Shown piece after piece: positions 36,437 through 45,480 of a DNA stretch of 64,000 nt. This DNA comes from Merdicola sp963557785 (GTDB taxonomy: Bacteria > Bacillota > Clostridia > TANB77 > CAG-508). Under the pieces are notes generated by a model. That model searched no databases. It was not told the DNA's origin and saw only the letters and a program-made list of their open reading frames with translations. Within the stretch, counting starts at the first letter, position 1; each line of letters starts with the position of its first letter. The stretch covers positions 62,001 to 126,000 of the forward strand of contig CAUWBF010000001.1 in NCBI GenBank assembly GCA_963557785.1, written 5' to 3'. Made by a program: the position numbers and the translations under genes.

Positions 36437-37234
36437 ATGACAGTAATTCAAGCATTAATATTAGGAATAGTACAAGGATTAACAGAATTATTACCGGTAT
36501 CTAGTTCAGCACATTTGAATTTAATACCATGGATATTTAGCTGGGAAATGCCAGAAAGTTTTGATGTTGCATTACATTTAGGAACATTACTTGCAATAAC
36601 TATATTTTTCTTTAAAGATTGGATAAATCTAATTAAAGGAGGATATAAACAAGTTGTAAAAAAAGAAAAAACAACAGAAGGAAAAATATTTTGGTATATA
36701 GTTGCTGTAACTATACCAACAGGAATATTAAGTTTAGTATTAGATAAATTTTCTGGAATTATTTGTGAGAAATTCGGAATTGAAATGATATTAATAGCTA
36801 TAGCACTTATAGTTTTAGGAATAGTATTATATGTTGTAGATAAGAAATCACCTTCAGAAGTAAAATATGAAGAAATGACTTTTAAACAATCTTTTTTAAT
36901 AGGAATATCACAAGCTATAGCTGCAGCATTTCCAGGAACGTCAAGATCAGGAATAACAATGACAGTAGCAAGAGCTCTAAAAGTAGATAGAGAAAGTGCT
37001 GCAAAATATTCTTTTTTACTATCAACACCAATAATATTAGCAGCAGTTTTAGTAAGTATTATGGATTTCAAATTTACACCAGCATTTTTAACAGGAGTTT
37101 TATCTAGTTTTATAGTTGGTATATTAGTTATAAAATTCCTATTAAATTATTTGAAAAAAGGTAGCTTTAAAGGGTTTGCAATATATAGAGTGATTTTGGG
37201 AATTATTGTGTTAGTATTATATTTTATGAAATAA
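36437..37234 (+). CDS. uppP: Undecaprenyl-diphosphatase
   Basis: UppP (BacA) recycles undecaprenyl diphosphate to the monophosphate carrier used for peptidoglycan and other wall polymers; over-production gives bacitracin resistance. The 265-residue polytopic protein has the two active-site segments QGLTELLPVSSSAHL and FPGTSRSGITM. It lies 12 bases after dpaA and probably shares its transcript. Confidence 0.97.
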   Translation: MTVIQALILGIVQGLTELLPVSSSAHLNLIPWIFSWEMPESFDVALHLGTLLAITIFFFKDWINLIKGGYKQVVKKEKTTEGKIFWYIVAVTIPTGILSLVLDKFSGIICEKFGIEMILIAIALIVLGIVLYVVDKKSPSEVKYEEMTFKQSFLIGISQAIAAAFPGTSRSGITMTVARALKVDRESAAKYSFLLSTPIILAAVLVSIMDFKFTPAFLTGVLSSFIVGILVIKFLLNYLKKGSFKGFAIYRVILGIIVLVLYFMK

Positions 37235-37266
37235 AAGATTAAGCATATTCTACTTAATCTTTTTTT
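37235..37266 (+). terminator. Rho-independent terminator after uppP
   Basis: AAGATTAAG (37235-37243) with CTTAATCTT (37253-37261) and T-run; it begins right at the uppP stop. Confidence 0.85.
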
Positions 37267-37300
37267 ATGGTAAAATTTACAAAAAAATTCCCATAAATTC

Positions 37301-37329
37301 TTGATATTTTGACCATATTATTGTATGAT
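37301..37329 (+). promoter_or_regulatory. Sigma-A promoter of the VirB2-like/TadZ-like cluster
   Basis: TTGATA (37301-37306), 17 bp, TATGAT (37324-37329), 40 bases before the ATG at 37369. Confidence 0.65.
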
Positions 37330-37368
37330 TATAAGGTAAATAACTATAAGAAAGGGGTATTAATCCTT

Positions 37369-37788
37369 ATGAAAAAAATATTAGTGAGTATGTTATGTGT
37401 TTTTGCTATGTTTACAGCAATAATATGCACAAATGCAAACGTATATGCTACTAATGCAACAATAACTGAAGAAAAAAAACAAGGAACAGAACAATTAGTA
37501 GAAATAAAGGAAAATGCAAAAAAGAAATTAGAAGATTATAAAGAAGAATATGGCTCAGATGCTTATGGATTAGCTGCATATATTTTAAATGCGGTTAGAG
37601 TTTACAGTATTCCTTTCTGTTTTATAGGAATAGCTGTAGGAGCTGTATACCAATATGTTATAGGTATCCGTAAATTAGATGAAAGAGATAAAGGTTTTGC
37701 TATGATAATAGGTTTTGTAACCATACTTGTTATAGCACAAGTATTACCACTTGTATTTGCGATAGTTGTAAAAGGTTGGAGGGGTTAA
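37369..37788 (+). CDS. VirB2/TrbC-like small membrane protein
   Basis: Start at ATG 37369 after AAGAAAGGGG; upstream in-frame starts lack a site. The 139-residue protein has a signal peptide (about 1-28, ending NVYA), a charged helical linker, and two hydrophobic helices (VYSIPFCFIGIAVGAVYQYVI and IIGFVTILVIAQVLPLVFAIV) with the basic turn RKLDERDKG. This layout resembles the VirB2/TrbC pilin-like subunits, including those found outside conjugation loci in Firmicutes. No other secretion genes are nearby. It ends five bases before the TadZ-like gene. Confidence 0.6.
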   Translation: MKKILVSMLCVFAMFTAIICTNANVYATNATITEEKKQGTEQLVEIKENAKKKLEDYKEEYGSDAYGLAAYILNAVRVYSIPFCFIGIAVGAVYQYVIGIRKLDERDKGFAMIIGFVTILVIAQVLPLVFAIVVKGWRG

Positions 37789-37792
37789 ACGG

Positions 37793-40114
37793 ATGAAAGT
37801 TTTATTTGCAGTAAGTAATGAAAATATTTCTGAATCAATAGTAAGAAAATATCAAAAAGATTATAAAGAAATAATTTCTTATAAAAATGTATATTACTTT
37901 AATGCGATACTAAAAGAAATACAAAAGGATAAGAGTTATGATAGAATAATAATCAGTGAAGACTTAGAACCTTTTGCAAACAACAACTATGACCAAATAG
38001 ATAAATTTATATTTGATAAATTGGATAGTATAAGTGATGAAGCTACAAATACAGATAGAGAAGATACACCAATAATATTAATATGTACTGATAGAAGAAA
38101 TAAATCAGATGATATATTAATAAAATTATTTAGCATAGGTATATACAGTGCAATACTAGGAAATGATAGAAATGTTGAAGAAATATGTAAATTAATAAGA
38201 GTACCAAGAACAAAAAAAGAAGCAAAAACTTATTATAGAATAGATGCAGATGATGCTAACTATCAATCAGAAAATGAAAATGATGTTAGTGAGGCAGAAA
38301 TTCAAAATATATTAGCACATTATAAAAAATTGGGAAAAAATGAAGAGAAATATGTTGAAAGTTTTAATACTATTGCTTCTCAATATACAGATGAACAACT
38401 TAAAATAATTATTAATTTTTTACCATTAAATGTTAAAGCAATATTAGAAGCGTCTTCACCTAAATATCAACAAATAGTAACTAGTATGCCAAATACAGCA
38501 AATAGAATGTCATACAATAATCCAAGCAATGAAAATAAGCCGGAAAATAATATAAAAGTAAATTATATCGAAAGCAAAAAAGGAAATGCTACATTAGGAA
38601 GACCAGTAGTAATTCCTTCAGCAGTAGATACAAAAAATGTAAGGAAACTAAACAAAAAAACAACTCAAGAAGAACCAGAAATAGAGCAAATAGATCAACC
38701 AGTACCACAAATAGAAGACTTAGATGATGAACCAGTAGCTGTAGAACAACCAAGAAGAAGAGGAAGACCAAGAAAAAATCCAATAAAAGAAGATGATATA
38801 CCTACAGTAGATGATATTGTGGCACAACCAAAAAGAAGAGGAAGACCAAGAAAAAATCCATTACCGGAAGTTCAAGAACCAGCAAATCTTTTTGATATGG
38901 CTGATGATGACGATGATGAACCAATTACTTCAAATTCAGTACAAAATAATTCAGGAATGTTACCAGGATTTGATGATATAGAAGATGTAGACTATATAGA
39001 AAAACCAAGTAATATAAATCAAAAAACAACTGGAACTTTACCAGGATTTGATGATGATGATGAAGAGGAAGAATTAGAAGAAACACCAATTTTTAGAGAT
39101 GAACCAAAACAACAAGTACCACAAAATTATTCTACAAATACATCATATGTTCCAAATAGTTACTCTTCAATGAACTCATCATATTCACAAAATAATTCTT
39201 CAAGAGAAATGATGAATACAAACGTAGACTATACATCAAATAATATAAGTAATTTATTAACTAGGGATAAAAAATTAGTTGCATTCTTAGGAACAAGTAA
39301 AAATGGAACATCATTCTTAGTAAATAATGTTGCAGAAAGTTTATCTGCTTCAGGAATAAATGTAGCAATATTAGATGCAACAAAAAATAGAAATGCATTT
39401 TATATTTATACAAAAAATGAAGAAGATTTAAGACAAAAAGCAGCAAATAGTATACAACAATTAATTAATGGAAATGCAGATGGAATCAAAGTAAATAAAA
39501 ACTTAACTGTTTATACAGCTATTCCAGAAGAAGATGTTGGAATGAACAGATATGAAGAAATATTATCAACATTAGTAAATAATCATTCAGTAGTATTAAT
39601 AGATTGTGATTTTAATACAAATTTTGGATATCTTGCTAGTGTACAAGAATTATACTTGGTACAAAGTATGGATGTCTTAACAATTCAACCTTTAACAGCA
39701 TTTTTAAGAGAATTAAAAACTAAAAATATATTAGATCCAGAAAAAATTAGAATAGTAATTAATAAAGAAACAAGAGTAAGAAGTCTTACACCTAAAACAA
39801 TAATAGGTGGAATGTCATTCTACAATGATCCTGCTATGTCATTTATGACAGAATTATTCAATAGGGAAAAAGTAAAATATTGTACGATACCTTTTGAAGA
39901 ACAAACATATTCTAAATATTTAGAAGGACTTGTTAATTGCAAAATTTCATTAAGTGGATATTCAAAAGAATTTATGCAATCATTAAAAACATTAGAAAAT
40001 ATGGTGTATCCATTAATAGGATCAAGACAAGAATATAGACCAGTTAATAATTATAATAATACATTTTCAAGTGATATGAATAATACGTTAAACCAAATGA
40101 AAAATAAATATTAA
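37793..40114 (+). CDS. TadZ/CpaE-like ATPase-fold protein with two AT-hooks
   Basis: The 773-residue protein has four parts. A receiver-like N-terminal domain (about 1-140) lacks the phospho-aspartate signature. A linker carries two AT-hook cores (RRGRPRKNP at about 323-331 and again at about 346-354) and two LPGFDD acidic motifs (about 385 and 415). An Asn/Ser-rich stretch follows. The C-terminal MinD/CpaE-like domain (about 490-745) begins LVAFLGTSKNGTSFLVNNVA, a shortened P-loop that keeps the first lysine but lacks GKT, and continues VAILDATKN and VVLIDCDFN. TadZ proteins place pilus or secretion machinery at the pole; AT-hooks bind AT-rich DNA. Probably non-hydrolysing. Function unknown. 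Confidence 0.75.
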   Translation: MKVLFAVSNENISESIVRKYQKDYKEIISYKNVYYFNAILKEIQKDKSYDRIIISEDLEPFANNNYDQIDKFIFDKLDSISDEATNTDREDTPIILICTDRRNKSDDILIKLFSIGIYSAILGNDRNVEEICKLIRVPRTKKEAKTYYRIDADDANYQSENENDVSEAEIQNILAHYKKLGKNEEKYVESFNTIASQYTDEQLKIIINFLPLNVKAILEASSPKYQQIVTSMPNTANRMSYNNPSNENKPENNIKVNYIESKKGNATLGRPVVIPSAVDTKNVRKLNKKTTQEEPEIEQIDQPVPQIEDLDDEPVAVEQPRRRGRPRKNPIKEDDIPTVDDIVAQPKRRGRPRKNPLPEVQEPANLFDMADDDDDEPITSNSVQNNSGMLPGFDDIEDVDYIEKPSNINQKTTGTLPGFDDDDEEEELEETPIFRDEPKQQVPQNYSTNTSYVPNSYSSMNSSYSQNNSSREMMNTNVDYTSNNISNLLTRDKKLVAFLGTSKNGTSFLVNNVAESLSASGINVAILDATKNRNAFYIYTKNEEDLRQKAANSIQQLINGNADGIKVNKNLTVYTAIPEEDVGMNRYEEILSTLVNNHSVVLIDCDFNTNFGYLASVQELYLVQSMDVLTIQPLTAFLRELKTKNILDPEKIRIVINKETRVRSLTPKTIIGGMSFYNDPAMSFMTELFNREKVKYCTIPFEEQTYSKYLEGLVNCKISLSGYSKEFMQSLKTLENMVYPLIGSRQEYRPVNNYNNTFSSDMNNTLNQMKNKY

Positions 40115-40134
40115 AAGATATAGAGGTGAGTTTT

Positions 40135-41250
40135 TTGACAACTGTTATTTTAATAACAATCGTATTATTAGTTTTCATAATTCTTGGATTAGTGGTATAT
40201 AATGTTAATATTCATAAAAAAATAGCTAAATTTAGTAAAATAAATGAAAAAATAACAGGTTTAAATGTACTACAAAGTTTCATGGAAACTATAGGAGAAT
40301 ATTCTTCAGTAGAAAAGAAAATAAAAAAAATAAACGAAATAATATTAGAAAAGTATGGTACAATTAAATATTCTACAATAGTTGTATTTGATGGCGCAGA
40401 ATATACTATTAAAGCATCAAACGTAGATGAAAAACATTGGGAAACATTAAGAAACTTGTATACTGAAGAAATATTTAAAGACAGTATATCAACAGCAACA
40501 CCTAAATATATAACAGTCGACAAAGAATCAGAAAAATTACCATATCAAAAACTAGAACTAGGTAGAGCAAAATCATCAATGTTCTTCCCACTATATATAG
40601 ATAACGTATACATAGGATATTGGCTAATAGAAAGTGGAGCTATACATGCTTTTGACAATGTAGATACTGCAATACTAGAAGTAGTAAGAGATAATATTGT
40701 AAGTATATTAAAAACAGTTGAATATCAAAATACAGTAGAAAATATTGTAAGAGAAGATTTATATTCTAATTTGAAATCAGCTGAATATTTATATGGTGAA
40801 GGAAAACAAATTGCAGATAAATATACAATATCTACAGTATGTATGTTTAAAATTACAAATTTAGTAGATATAAACGAAAATATAAATAGACATTTAGGAA
40901 ATAAAGTAATAACAGAAACATGTAAAATCATATCAGAAAATATATCAAAAGAATATATTTTTGTAAGATATATGGGACCAAAATTTGTAATAGTATTTTC
41001 TGGAATAAGACCAGAGGATGTTGCAAATTTCTTAGAAGATATGAAGAATCAAATTGAAAACTCTGAAATCTTTTTAGAAGAAGAAGATAAGAAAAGAATG
41101 AAATTAAAGAAAGATGTATCTGTTAATCCAAGATTAAATTTTGTTTTAACTTCTTATTACAAAGGAACTTCAATAGATGGTGTTACTAAAAAACTAGAAG
41201 AATATTTAGATAATGCCGATAAAAAAGAAAATGATATAAATTATATTTAA
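40135..41250 (+). CDS. Membrane GAF plus degenerate GGDEF protein
   Basis: Start taken as TTG 40135, five bases after GAGGTGAG; a GTG at 40126 lies inside that site. The 371-residue protein has an N-terminal membrane helix (about 3-25), a short coiled coil, a GAF-like domain (about 60-195, YSTIVVFDGAEYTIKAS, SMFFPLYIDNVYIGYWLIE) and a GGDEF-like domain (about 215-370) in which the signature is replaced by YMGPKFVIVF. It should not make c-di-GMP and may be a signal receptor. It is the third gene of the cluster starting at 37369. Confidence 0.72.
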   Translation: MTTVILITIVLLVFIILGLVVYNVNIHKKIAKFSKINEKITGLNVLQSFMETIGEYSSVEKKIKKINEIILEKYGTIKYSTIVVFDGAEYTIKASNVDEKHWETLRNLYTEEIFKDSISTATPKYITVDKESEKLPYQKLELGRAKSSMFFPLYIDNVYIGYWLIESGAIHAFDNVDTAILEVVRDNIVSILKTVEYQNTVENIVREDLYSNLKSAEYLYGEGKQIADKYTISTVCMFKITNLVDINENINRHLGNKVITETCKIISENISKEYIFVRYMGPKFVIVFSGIRPEDVANFLEDMKNQIENSEIFLEEEDKKRMKLKKDVSVNPRLNFVLTSYYKGTSIDGVTKKLEEYLDNADKKENDINYI

Positions 41251-41271
41251 TAGAAAAGAGGAGGAATTATT

Positions 41272-41526
41272 ATGAATATGGATGAAACAATGAGCTTTGA
41301 AGTGGAGAGAGATAAAAATATTAAAGCTAGAGAAATATTAAAAGATGTTTATGAAGCTTTAGCAGAAAAAGGATATAATCCTATAAACCAAATAGTTGGA
41401 TATATATTATCAGGGGATCCAACATACATCACTAGTCATAATGATGCCAGAAACAAAATTAGATTAATCGAAAGAGATGAATTATTAGAAAAAATGGTAA
41501 AAAATTATATAGGATTAGATGATTAA
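41272..41526 (+). CDS. ireB: IreB family regulatory phosphoprotein
   Basis: IreB (UPF0297/DUF965) is a substrate of the PASTA kinase IreK and lowers cephalosporin resistance in Enterococcus. The 84-residue protein is typical: ETMSFEVERDKNIKAREIL, then GYNPINQIVGYILSGDPTYITSHNDAR. GAGGAGG site. It overlaps the start region of ruvX, matching the conserved ireB-ruvX-DUF1292 order in Firmicutes. Confidence 0.95.
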   Translation: MNMDETMSFEVERDKNIKAREILKDVYEALAEKGYNPINQIVGYILSGDPTYITSHNDARNKIRLIERDELLEKMVKNYIGLDD

Positions 41527-41944
41527 TATGAGAACTTTGAGTATAGATTATGGAGAAGCAAGAGTAGGAATAGCAATAACAGATCCATTAGGAATAACTG
41601 CGCAAGGTTTGGAAACAATACATCATGATAATAATGATAAAGTTATATTAAAAAGATTAGAAGAAATATTTAATCAGTATGAGGTAGATACAATAGTTGT
41701 AGGAATGCCTATAAACTTAAAAGGTGAAAAAACTGTTAGAGCAGAAAAGACAGAAAACTTTATTCATAAGTTAAAATGTAAATTCAATAAAATGAATATT
41801 CTGCCAGTCGATGAAAGATTAACAACTGTACAAGCTCATAAAACAATGAATTACTTAAATATAGACAAGTATAAAAAAAGAGATATTGTAGATACAATAT
41901 CAGCAGTATATATACTAGAAAATTATATAAATAGAAAAAAATAA
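41519..41944 (+). CDS. ruvX: Putative pre-16S rRNA nuclease / Holliday junction resolvase homologue
   Basis: YqgF-fold nuclease needed for 16S rRNA 5' maturation in several bacteria. It has the motifs LSIDYGEARVGIAITD, VVGMPINLKGE, and the basic active-site region VDERLTTVQA with the final aspartate in DTISAVYIL. ATG 41519 lies four bases after AGGA and overlaps ireB by 8 bases; ATG 41528 (MRTLSIDYGE) fits the usual family start, but is 13 bases from that site. Either is possible. Confidence 0.94.
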   Translation: MINMRTLSIDYGEARVGIAITDPLGITAQGLETIHHDNNDKVILKRLEEIFNQYEVDTIVVGMPINLKGEKTVRAEKTENFIHKLKCKFNKMNILPVDERLTTVQAHKTMNYLNIDKYKKRDIVDTISAVYILENYINRKK

Positions 41945-41973
41945 TTGCAAAATTATAAAAAATAGTATATGAT
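41945..41973 (+). promoter_or_regulatory. Sigma-A promoter of the DUF1292 gene
   Basis: TTGCAA (41945-41950), 17 bp, TATGAT (41968-41973). Confidence 0.6.
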
Positions 41974-42051
41974 ACTGTAAAATGAAAACAATATAATTTA
42001 ATAGTGGTATTAAAATTTAATTTTAATATATATTTTGAAAGGAGAATATTA

Positions 42052-42363
42052 ATGAGCGAAGATTTAAATACACCAGATATGGGTGAAGAATTAGACAACA
42101 TTATAATATTAAATGATGAAGAAGGAAACGAAGTAAAATTTGAATTTTTAGATTTAATAGAATTAGATGGAGAAGAATACGTAGTATTATTACCAATCGA
42201 AGAAGATAGCGATGAAGTAGTTATATTAAAAGTTGAAGATTCAGAAGATGATGAAGAAATGGAAAACTATGTAAGTGTAGATGATGAAGATACATTAAAT
42301 CAAGTTTTCGAAATATTCAAAGAAAAATTTAAAGATGAATTTAATTTCATTGATGAAGACTAA
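42052..42363 (+). CDS. DUF1292 family acidic protein
   Basis: Start at ATG 42052 after GAAAGGAG. The 103-residue protein is strongly acidic with the family core IIILNDEEGNEVKFEFLDL, LDGEEYVVLLP, and VVILKVEDSEDDEE. The family (YrzB-like) is conserved in Firmicutes next to ruvX; function unknown. Confidence 0.93.
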   Translation: MSEDLNTPDMGEELDNIIILNDEEGNEVKFEFLDLIELDGEEYVVLLPIEEDSDEVVILKVEDSEDDEEMENYVSVDDEDTLNQVFEIFKEKFKDEFNFIDED

Positions 42364-42379
42364 TAAATATTAAATACTA

Positions 42380-42615
42380 TGAAAAAGAGGAGTAAGTTTA
42401 AAACTACTATTTAGAGAAAAGAAGTCTAGGCTGAAAACTTCTTATAGTAAGATAAACTGAAGGTAGCTTTTAAGTTGATATATTGAAAATTTAAAGTAGA
42501 TATATTCGTAGGAACTGCGTTAAAGTTAATTAAGATATTATTATTTAAATAATGATAAATTAAGGTGGTACCGTGAGAAGACCTCGCCCTTATATTTGGG
42601 TGAGGTCTTTTTATT
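42380..42615 (+). promoter_or_regulatory. T-box riboswitch leader of valS (valine, GTA specifier)
   Basis: The 5' boundary is approximate. The leader has the T-box sequence AAGGTGGTACCGTG (42562-42575) and a terminator AAGACCTCGCCC (42578-42589) with GGGTGAGGTCTT (42598-42609) and T-run. The probable specifier is GTA at 42463-42465 in GAAGGTAGC. Uncharged tRNA-Val binding should favour the antiterminator and allow valS expression. Confidence 0.92.
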
Positions 42616-42634
42616 TAAATGAAAAGGAGAGTGA

Positions 42635-45310
42635 ATGGATATGAACGATAAATATAATCCAAAAGATTTTGAAGATAAGTTATATCAAGAATGGGAAGAA
42701 AAAGGATATTTTAAACCAAGTATGGACAAAAACAAAGAGGCATATTGTATAATGATGCCACCACCAAATGTAACAGGTAAATTACATATGGGACATGCTT
42801 TAGATGGAACAATACAAGATATATTAATAAGATTTAAAAGAATGCAAGGATATAATACATTATGGCTTCCAGGAACAGACCATGCTGCTATATCAACAGA
42901 AATGAAAGTTGTTGAAAAATTAAGAAATGAAGGTAAAACAAAGCAAGATTTAGGAAGAGAAAAATTCTTAGAAGAAGCATGGGACTGGACTCATTTATAT
43001 GGAGGAACTATACAAAAACAACAACGTAAATTAGGTTGTTCTTGTGATTGGTCTCGAAAAAGATTTACACTAGATGAAGGCATGTCAGACGCCGTTTTAG
43101 AACAATTTGTAGATTTATATAATAAAGGACTTATATATAAAGGTAAAAGAATGGTAAACTGGTGTACACATTGTAATACATCAATATCAGATGCAGAAGT
43201 TGAATATAAAGAAGAGCCTTCACACTTATGGCATATAAGATATAAAATTAAAGATGAAGATAGATATATAATTGTTGCAACAACAAGACCAGAAACTATG
43301 CTAGGAGATACAGCTGTAGCAGTACACCCAGAAGATGAAAGATATACTGATTTAGTAGGAAAAACTTGTATATTACCAATTATGAATAAAGAAATTCCAA
43401 TAATTGCAGATAGTTTTGTAGAAAAAGAATTTGGAACAGGATGTGTAAAAATAACACCTGCACATGATATGAATGACTATGCAGCAGGGTTACGTCATAA
43501 TTTAGAAATTATAGAAGTATTTGATGAACATTTTAAAATGGGAAATTTAGTGCCAGAATATGCAGGAATGGATCTGCCAGAAGCAAGAAAGAAAATCGTA
43601 GAAAAGTTAAAAGAAATAGGAGCTTTAGTAAAAGAAGAAGAATATACACATAATGTTGCAAAATGTGAAAGATGTAAAAATACTATAGAACCAAAAATTT
43701 CAGTTCAATGGTTTGTAAATATGAAAGATTTAGCAAAAAGAGCAGCAGATAGCGTTAGAAATGGAGAGGTTAGATTTGTTCCTAAAAGATATGAAAAACA
43801 ATACTTTAATTGGTTAGATAATATTCAAGATTGGTGTATTTCACGTCAATTATGGTGGGGACATAGAATACCAGCATATTATTGTGAAGAATGTGGACAT
43901 ATAAATGTTTCAAAAGTAATGCCAGATAAATGCGAAAAATGTGGAAGTACAAATTTAAAACAAGACCCAGACACATTAGATACATGGTTTAGCTCTGCTT
44001 TATGGCCATTCTCAACTTTAGGCTGGCCAAATAAAGAAAATGAAGATTATAAAACATTCTATCCTACAAATGTTCTAGTTACAGGATTTGATATTATTAC
44101 TTTCTGGGTATCTAGAATGATGACACAAGGATTAGAATTTACAGATAAAGCACCTTTTAAAGATGTATTAATCCATGGCATTGTAAGAGATAGCCAAGGA
44201 AGAAAGATGTCTAAAACATTAGGAAATGGAATCGATCCATTAGATGTTATAGAAAAATATGGAACAGATAGTTTAAGATTTTCACTTCTTTCAGGAACTA
44301 CTATGGGAAATGATATTAGATTTATGGAAGAAAAATTAGAGCAAGCTTCTAATTTTGCAAATAAAATCTGGAATGCAGCAAGATTTATAACTATGAACAG
44401 AGCATCAGATGAAAGCATATTGAAATTCTGGGAAGATAACTATGTAAAAGAGAAACATAATTTTAAAGATAATAGCTTAAAAATAGAAGATAAATGGATA
44501 ATACATGAATTGGATAAATTAATATCTGATGTAACAAAAAATATAGAAAATTATGATTTAGGAATTGCATTAGATAATATATACAATTTTATATGGAATG
44601 AGTTCTGTGATTGGTATATAGAAATGGCAAAAACAAGATTATATAGTGAAAATGAAGAAGAAAAAATTCAAGTATCTTTTGTATTAGATTATGTGTTTGG
44701 GATTTCGTTAAAATTATTACATCCATTTATGCCATTTATAACATCAGAAATATATAAAGAATTGGTAAATTATAATGATAAAGATTTAATGGTATCAAAA
44801 TGGCCAACTTCTAGAGAAAGAGTTAATTATGATGAAAGTAAAGATTTTATAGGAAGTATAAAAGATATTATTATACAAATACGTAACGTTAGAGCAAATA
44901 TGAATGTACATCCAAGTAAAAAATCTAAATTAATATTTGTAACTAAAGATTATAAAGAGGAAATTGAAAAATCAAAGTTGTTTATAGAAAAATTAGGATT
45001 TGCTAATGAAATAGAAATTAAAGAAGAAAAAGATAATATTCCTGAAAATGCAATCTCAATATTATCAAATGGAATAGAAGTATATATACCATTCGAAGAA
45101 TTAGTAGATATTAATGAAGAAATTGAGAGATTAAATAAGGAAAAGCAAAGACTTGAACAAGAGGTACTAAGAGGAGAAAAAATGTTATCAAATCAAGGAT
45201 TTATTAGCAAAGCTCCAGAAAGTAAAATAAATGAAGAAAAAGAAAAATTAGCTAATTATAAAGAACTATTAAAAAATACAATTGAAAGATTAGAAAAATT
45301 ATCAAAATAA
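42635..45310 (+). CDS. valS: Valyl-tRNA synthetase
   Basis: Class I synthetase charging tRNA-Val. The 891-residue protein has the HIGH region PPNVTGKLHMGHAL (about 45), an editing domain (TTRPETMLGDTAV), zinc-type cysteine pairs (CERCKN; CEECG...CEKCG), the KMSKS element GRKMSKTLGNG (about 525), the anticodon domain, and a C-terminal coiled coil (LNKEKQRLEQEV). Length is normal. AAGGAGAG site and T-box control upstream. Confidence 0.98.
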   Translation: MDMNDKYNPKDFEDKLYQEWEEKGYFKPSMDKNKEAYCIMMPPPNVTGKLHMGHALDGTIQDILIRFKRMQGYNTLWLPGTDHAAISTEMKVVEKLRNEGKTKQDLGREKFLEEAWDWTHLYGGTIQKQQRKLGCSCDWSRKRFTLDEGMSDAVLEQFVDLYNKGLIYKGKRMVNWCTHCNTSISDAEVEYKEEPSHLWHIRYKIKDEDRYIIVATTRPETMLGDTAVAVHPEDERYTDLVGKTCILPIMNKEIPIIADSFVEKEFGTGCVKITPAHDMNDYAAGLRHNLEIIEVFDEHFKMGNLVPEYAGMDLPEARKKIVEKLKEIGALVKEEEYTHNVAKCERCKNTIEPKISVQWFVNMKDLAKRAADSVRNGEVRFVPKRYEKQYFNWLDNIQDWCISRQLWWGHRIPAYYCEECGHINVSKVMPDKCEKCGSTNLKQDPDTLDTWFSSALWPFSTLGWPNKENEDYKTFYPTNVLVTGFDIITFWVSRMMTQGLEFTDKAPFKDVLIHGIVRDSQGRKMSKTLGNGIDPLDVIEKYGTDSLRFSLLSGTTMGNDIRFMEEKLEQASNFANKIWNAARFITMNRASDESILKFWEDNYVKEKHNFKDNSLKIEDKWIIHELDKLISDVTKNIENYDLGIALDNIYNFIWNEFCDWYIEMAKTRLYSENEEEKIQVSFVLDYVFGISLKLLHPFMPFITSEIYKELVNYNDKDLMVSKWPTSRERVNYDESKDFIGSIKDIIIQIRNVRANMNVHPSKKSKLIFVTKDYKEEIEKSKLFIEKLGFANEIEIKEEKDNIPENAISILSNGIEVYIPFEELVDINEEIERLNKEKQRLEQEVLRGEKMLSNQGFISKAPESKINEEKEKLANYKELLKNTIERLEKLSK

Positions 45311-45315
45311 TTAAT

Positions 45316-45350
45316 AAAGCACTTAAAGTATAAAAACTTTAAGTGCTTTT
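45316..45350 (+). terminator. Rho-independent terminator after valS
   Basis: 14-bp stem AAAGCACTTAAAGT (45316-45329) with ACTTTAAGTGCTTT (45336-45349) and T-run. Confidence 0.9.
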
Positions 45351-45364
45351 TATAGTTGTATACA

Positions 45365-45449
45365 TGTCGAAAAAAGTCAGAAACTTCCCATAATTCGGCA
45401 AAACTTCCTATGTTTCGCTATTGGAAAAAACTTCCATTTATCCTATAAT
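45365..45449 (+). promoter_or_regulatory. Probable Spo0A-controlled promoter of the spoIIA operon
   Basis: Contains a perfect Spo0A box TGTCGAA (45365-45371), an inverted box TTCGGCA (45394-45400, reading TGCCGAA) and an inverted near-box TTCGCTA 20 bases further (45414-45420). The last abuts TTGGAA (45421-45426), which is 17 bp from TATAAT (45444-45449). AACTTCC also occurs three times here. The layout fits activation at a promoter with a poor -35. Confidence 0.7.
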
Positions 45450-45480
45450 TTTATAAGATAAAAAATAAGGAGGTAGTAAT

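Noticed and set aside
37369..37788. The small membrane protein as a bacteriocin precursor
   Set aside because: It has a normal signal peptide and two helices but no double-glycine leader or transporter gene nearby; the VirB2-like layout is the better fit.
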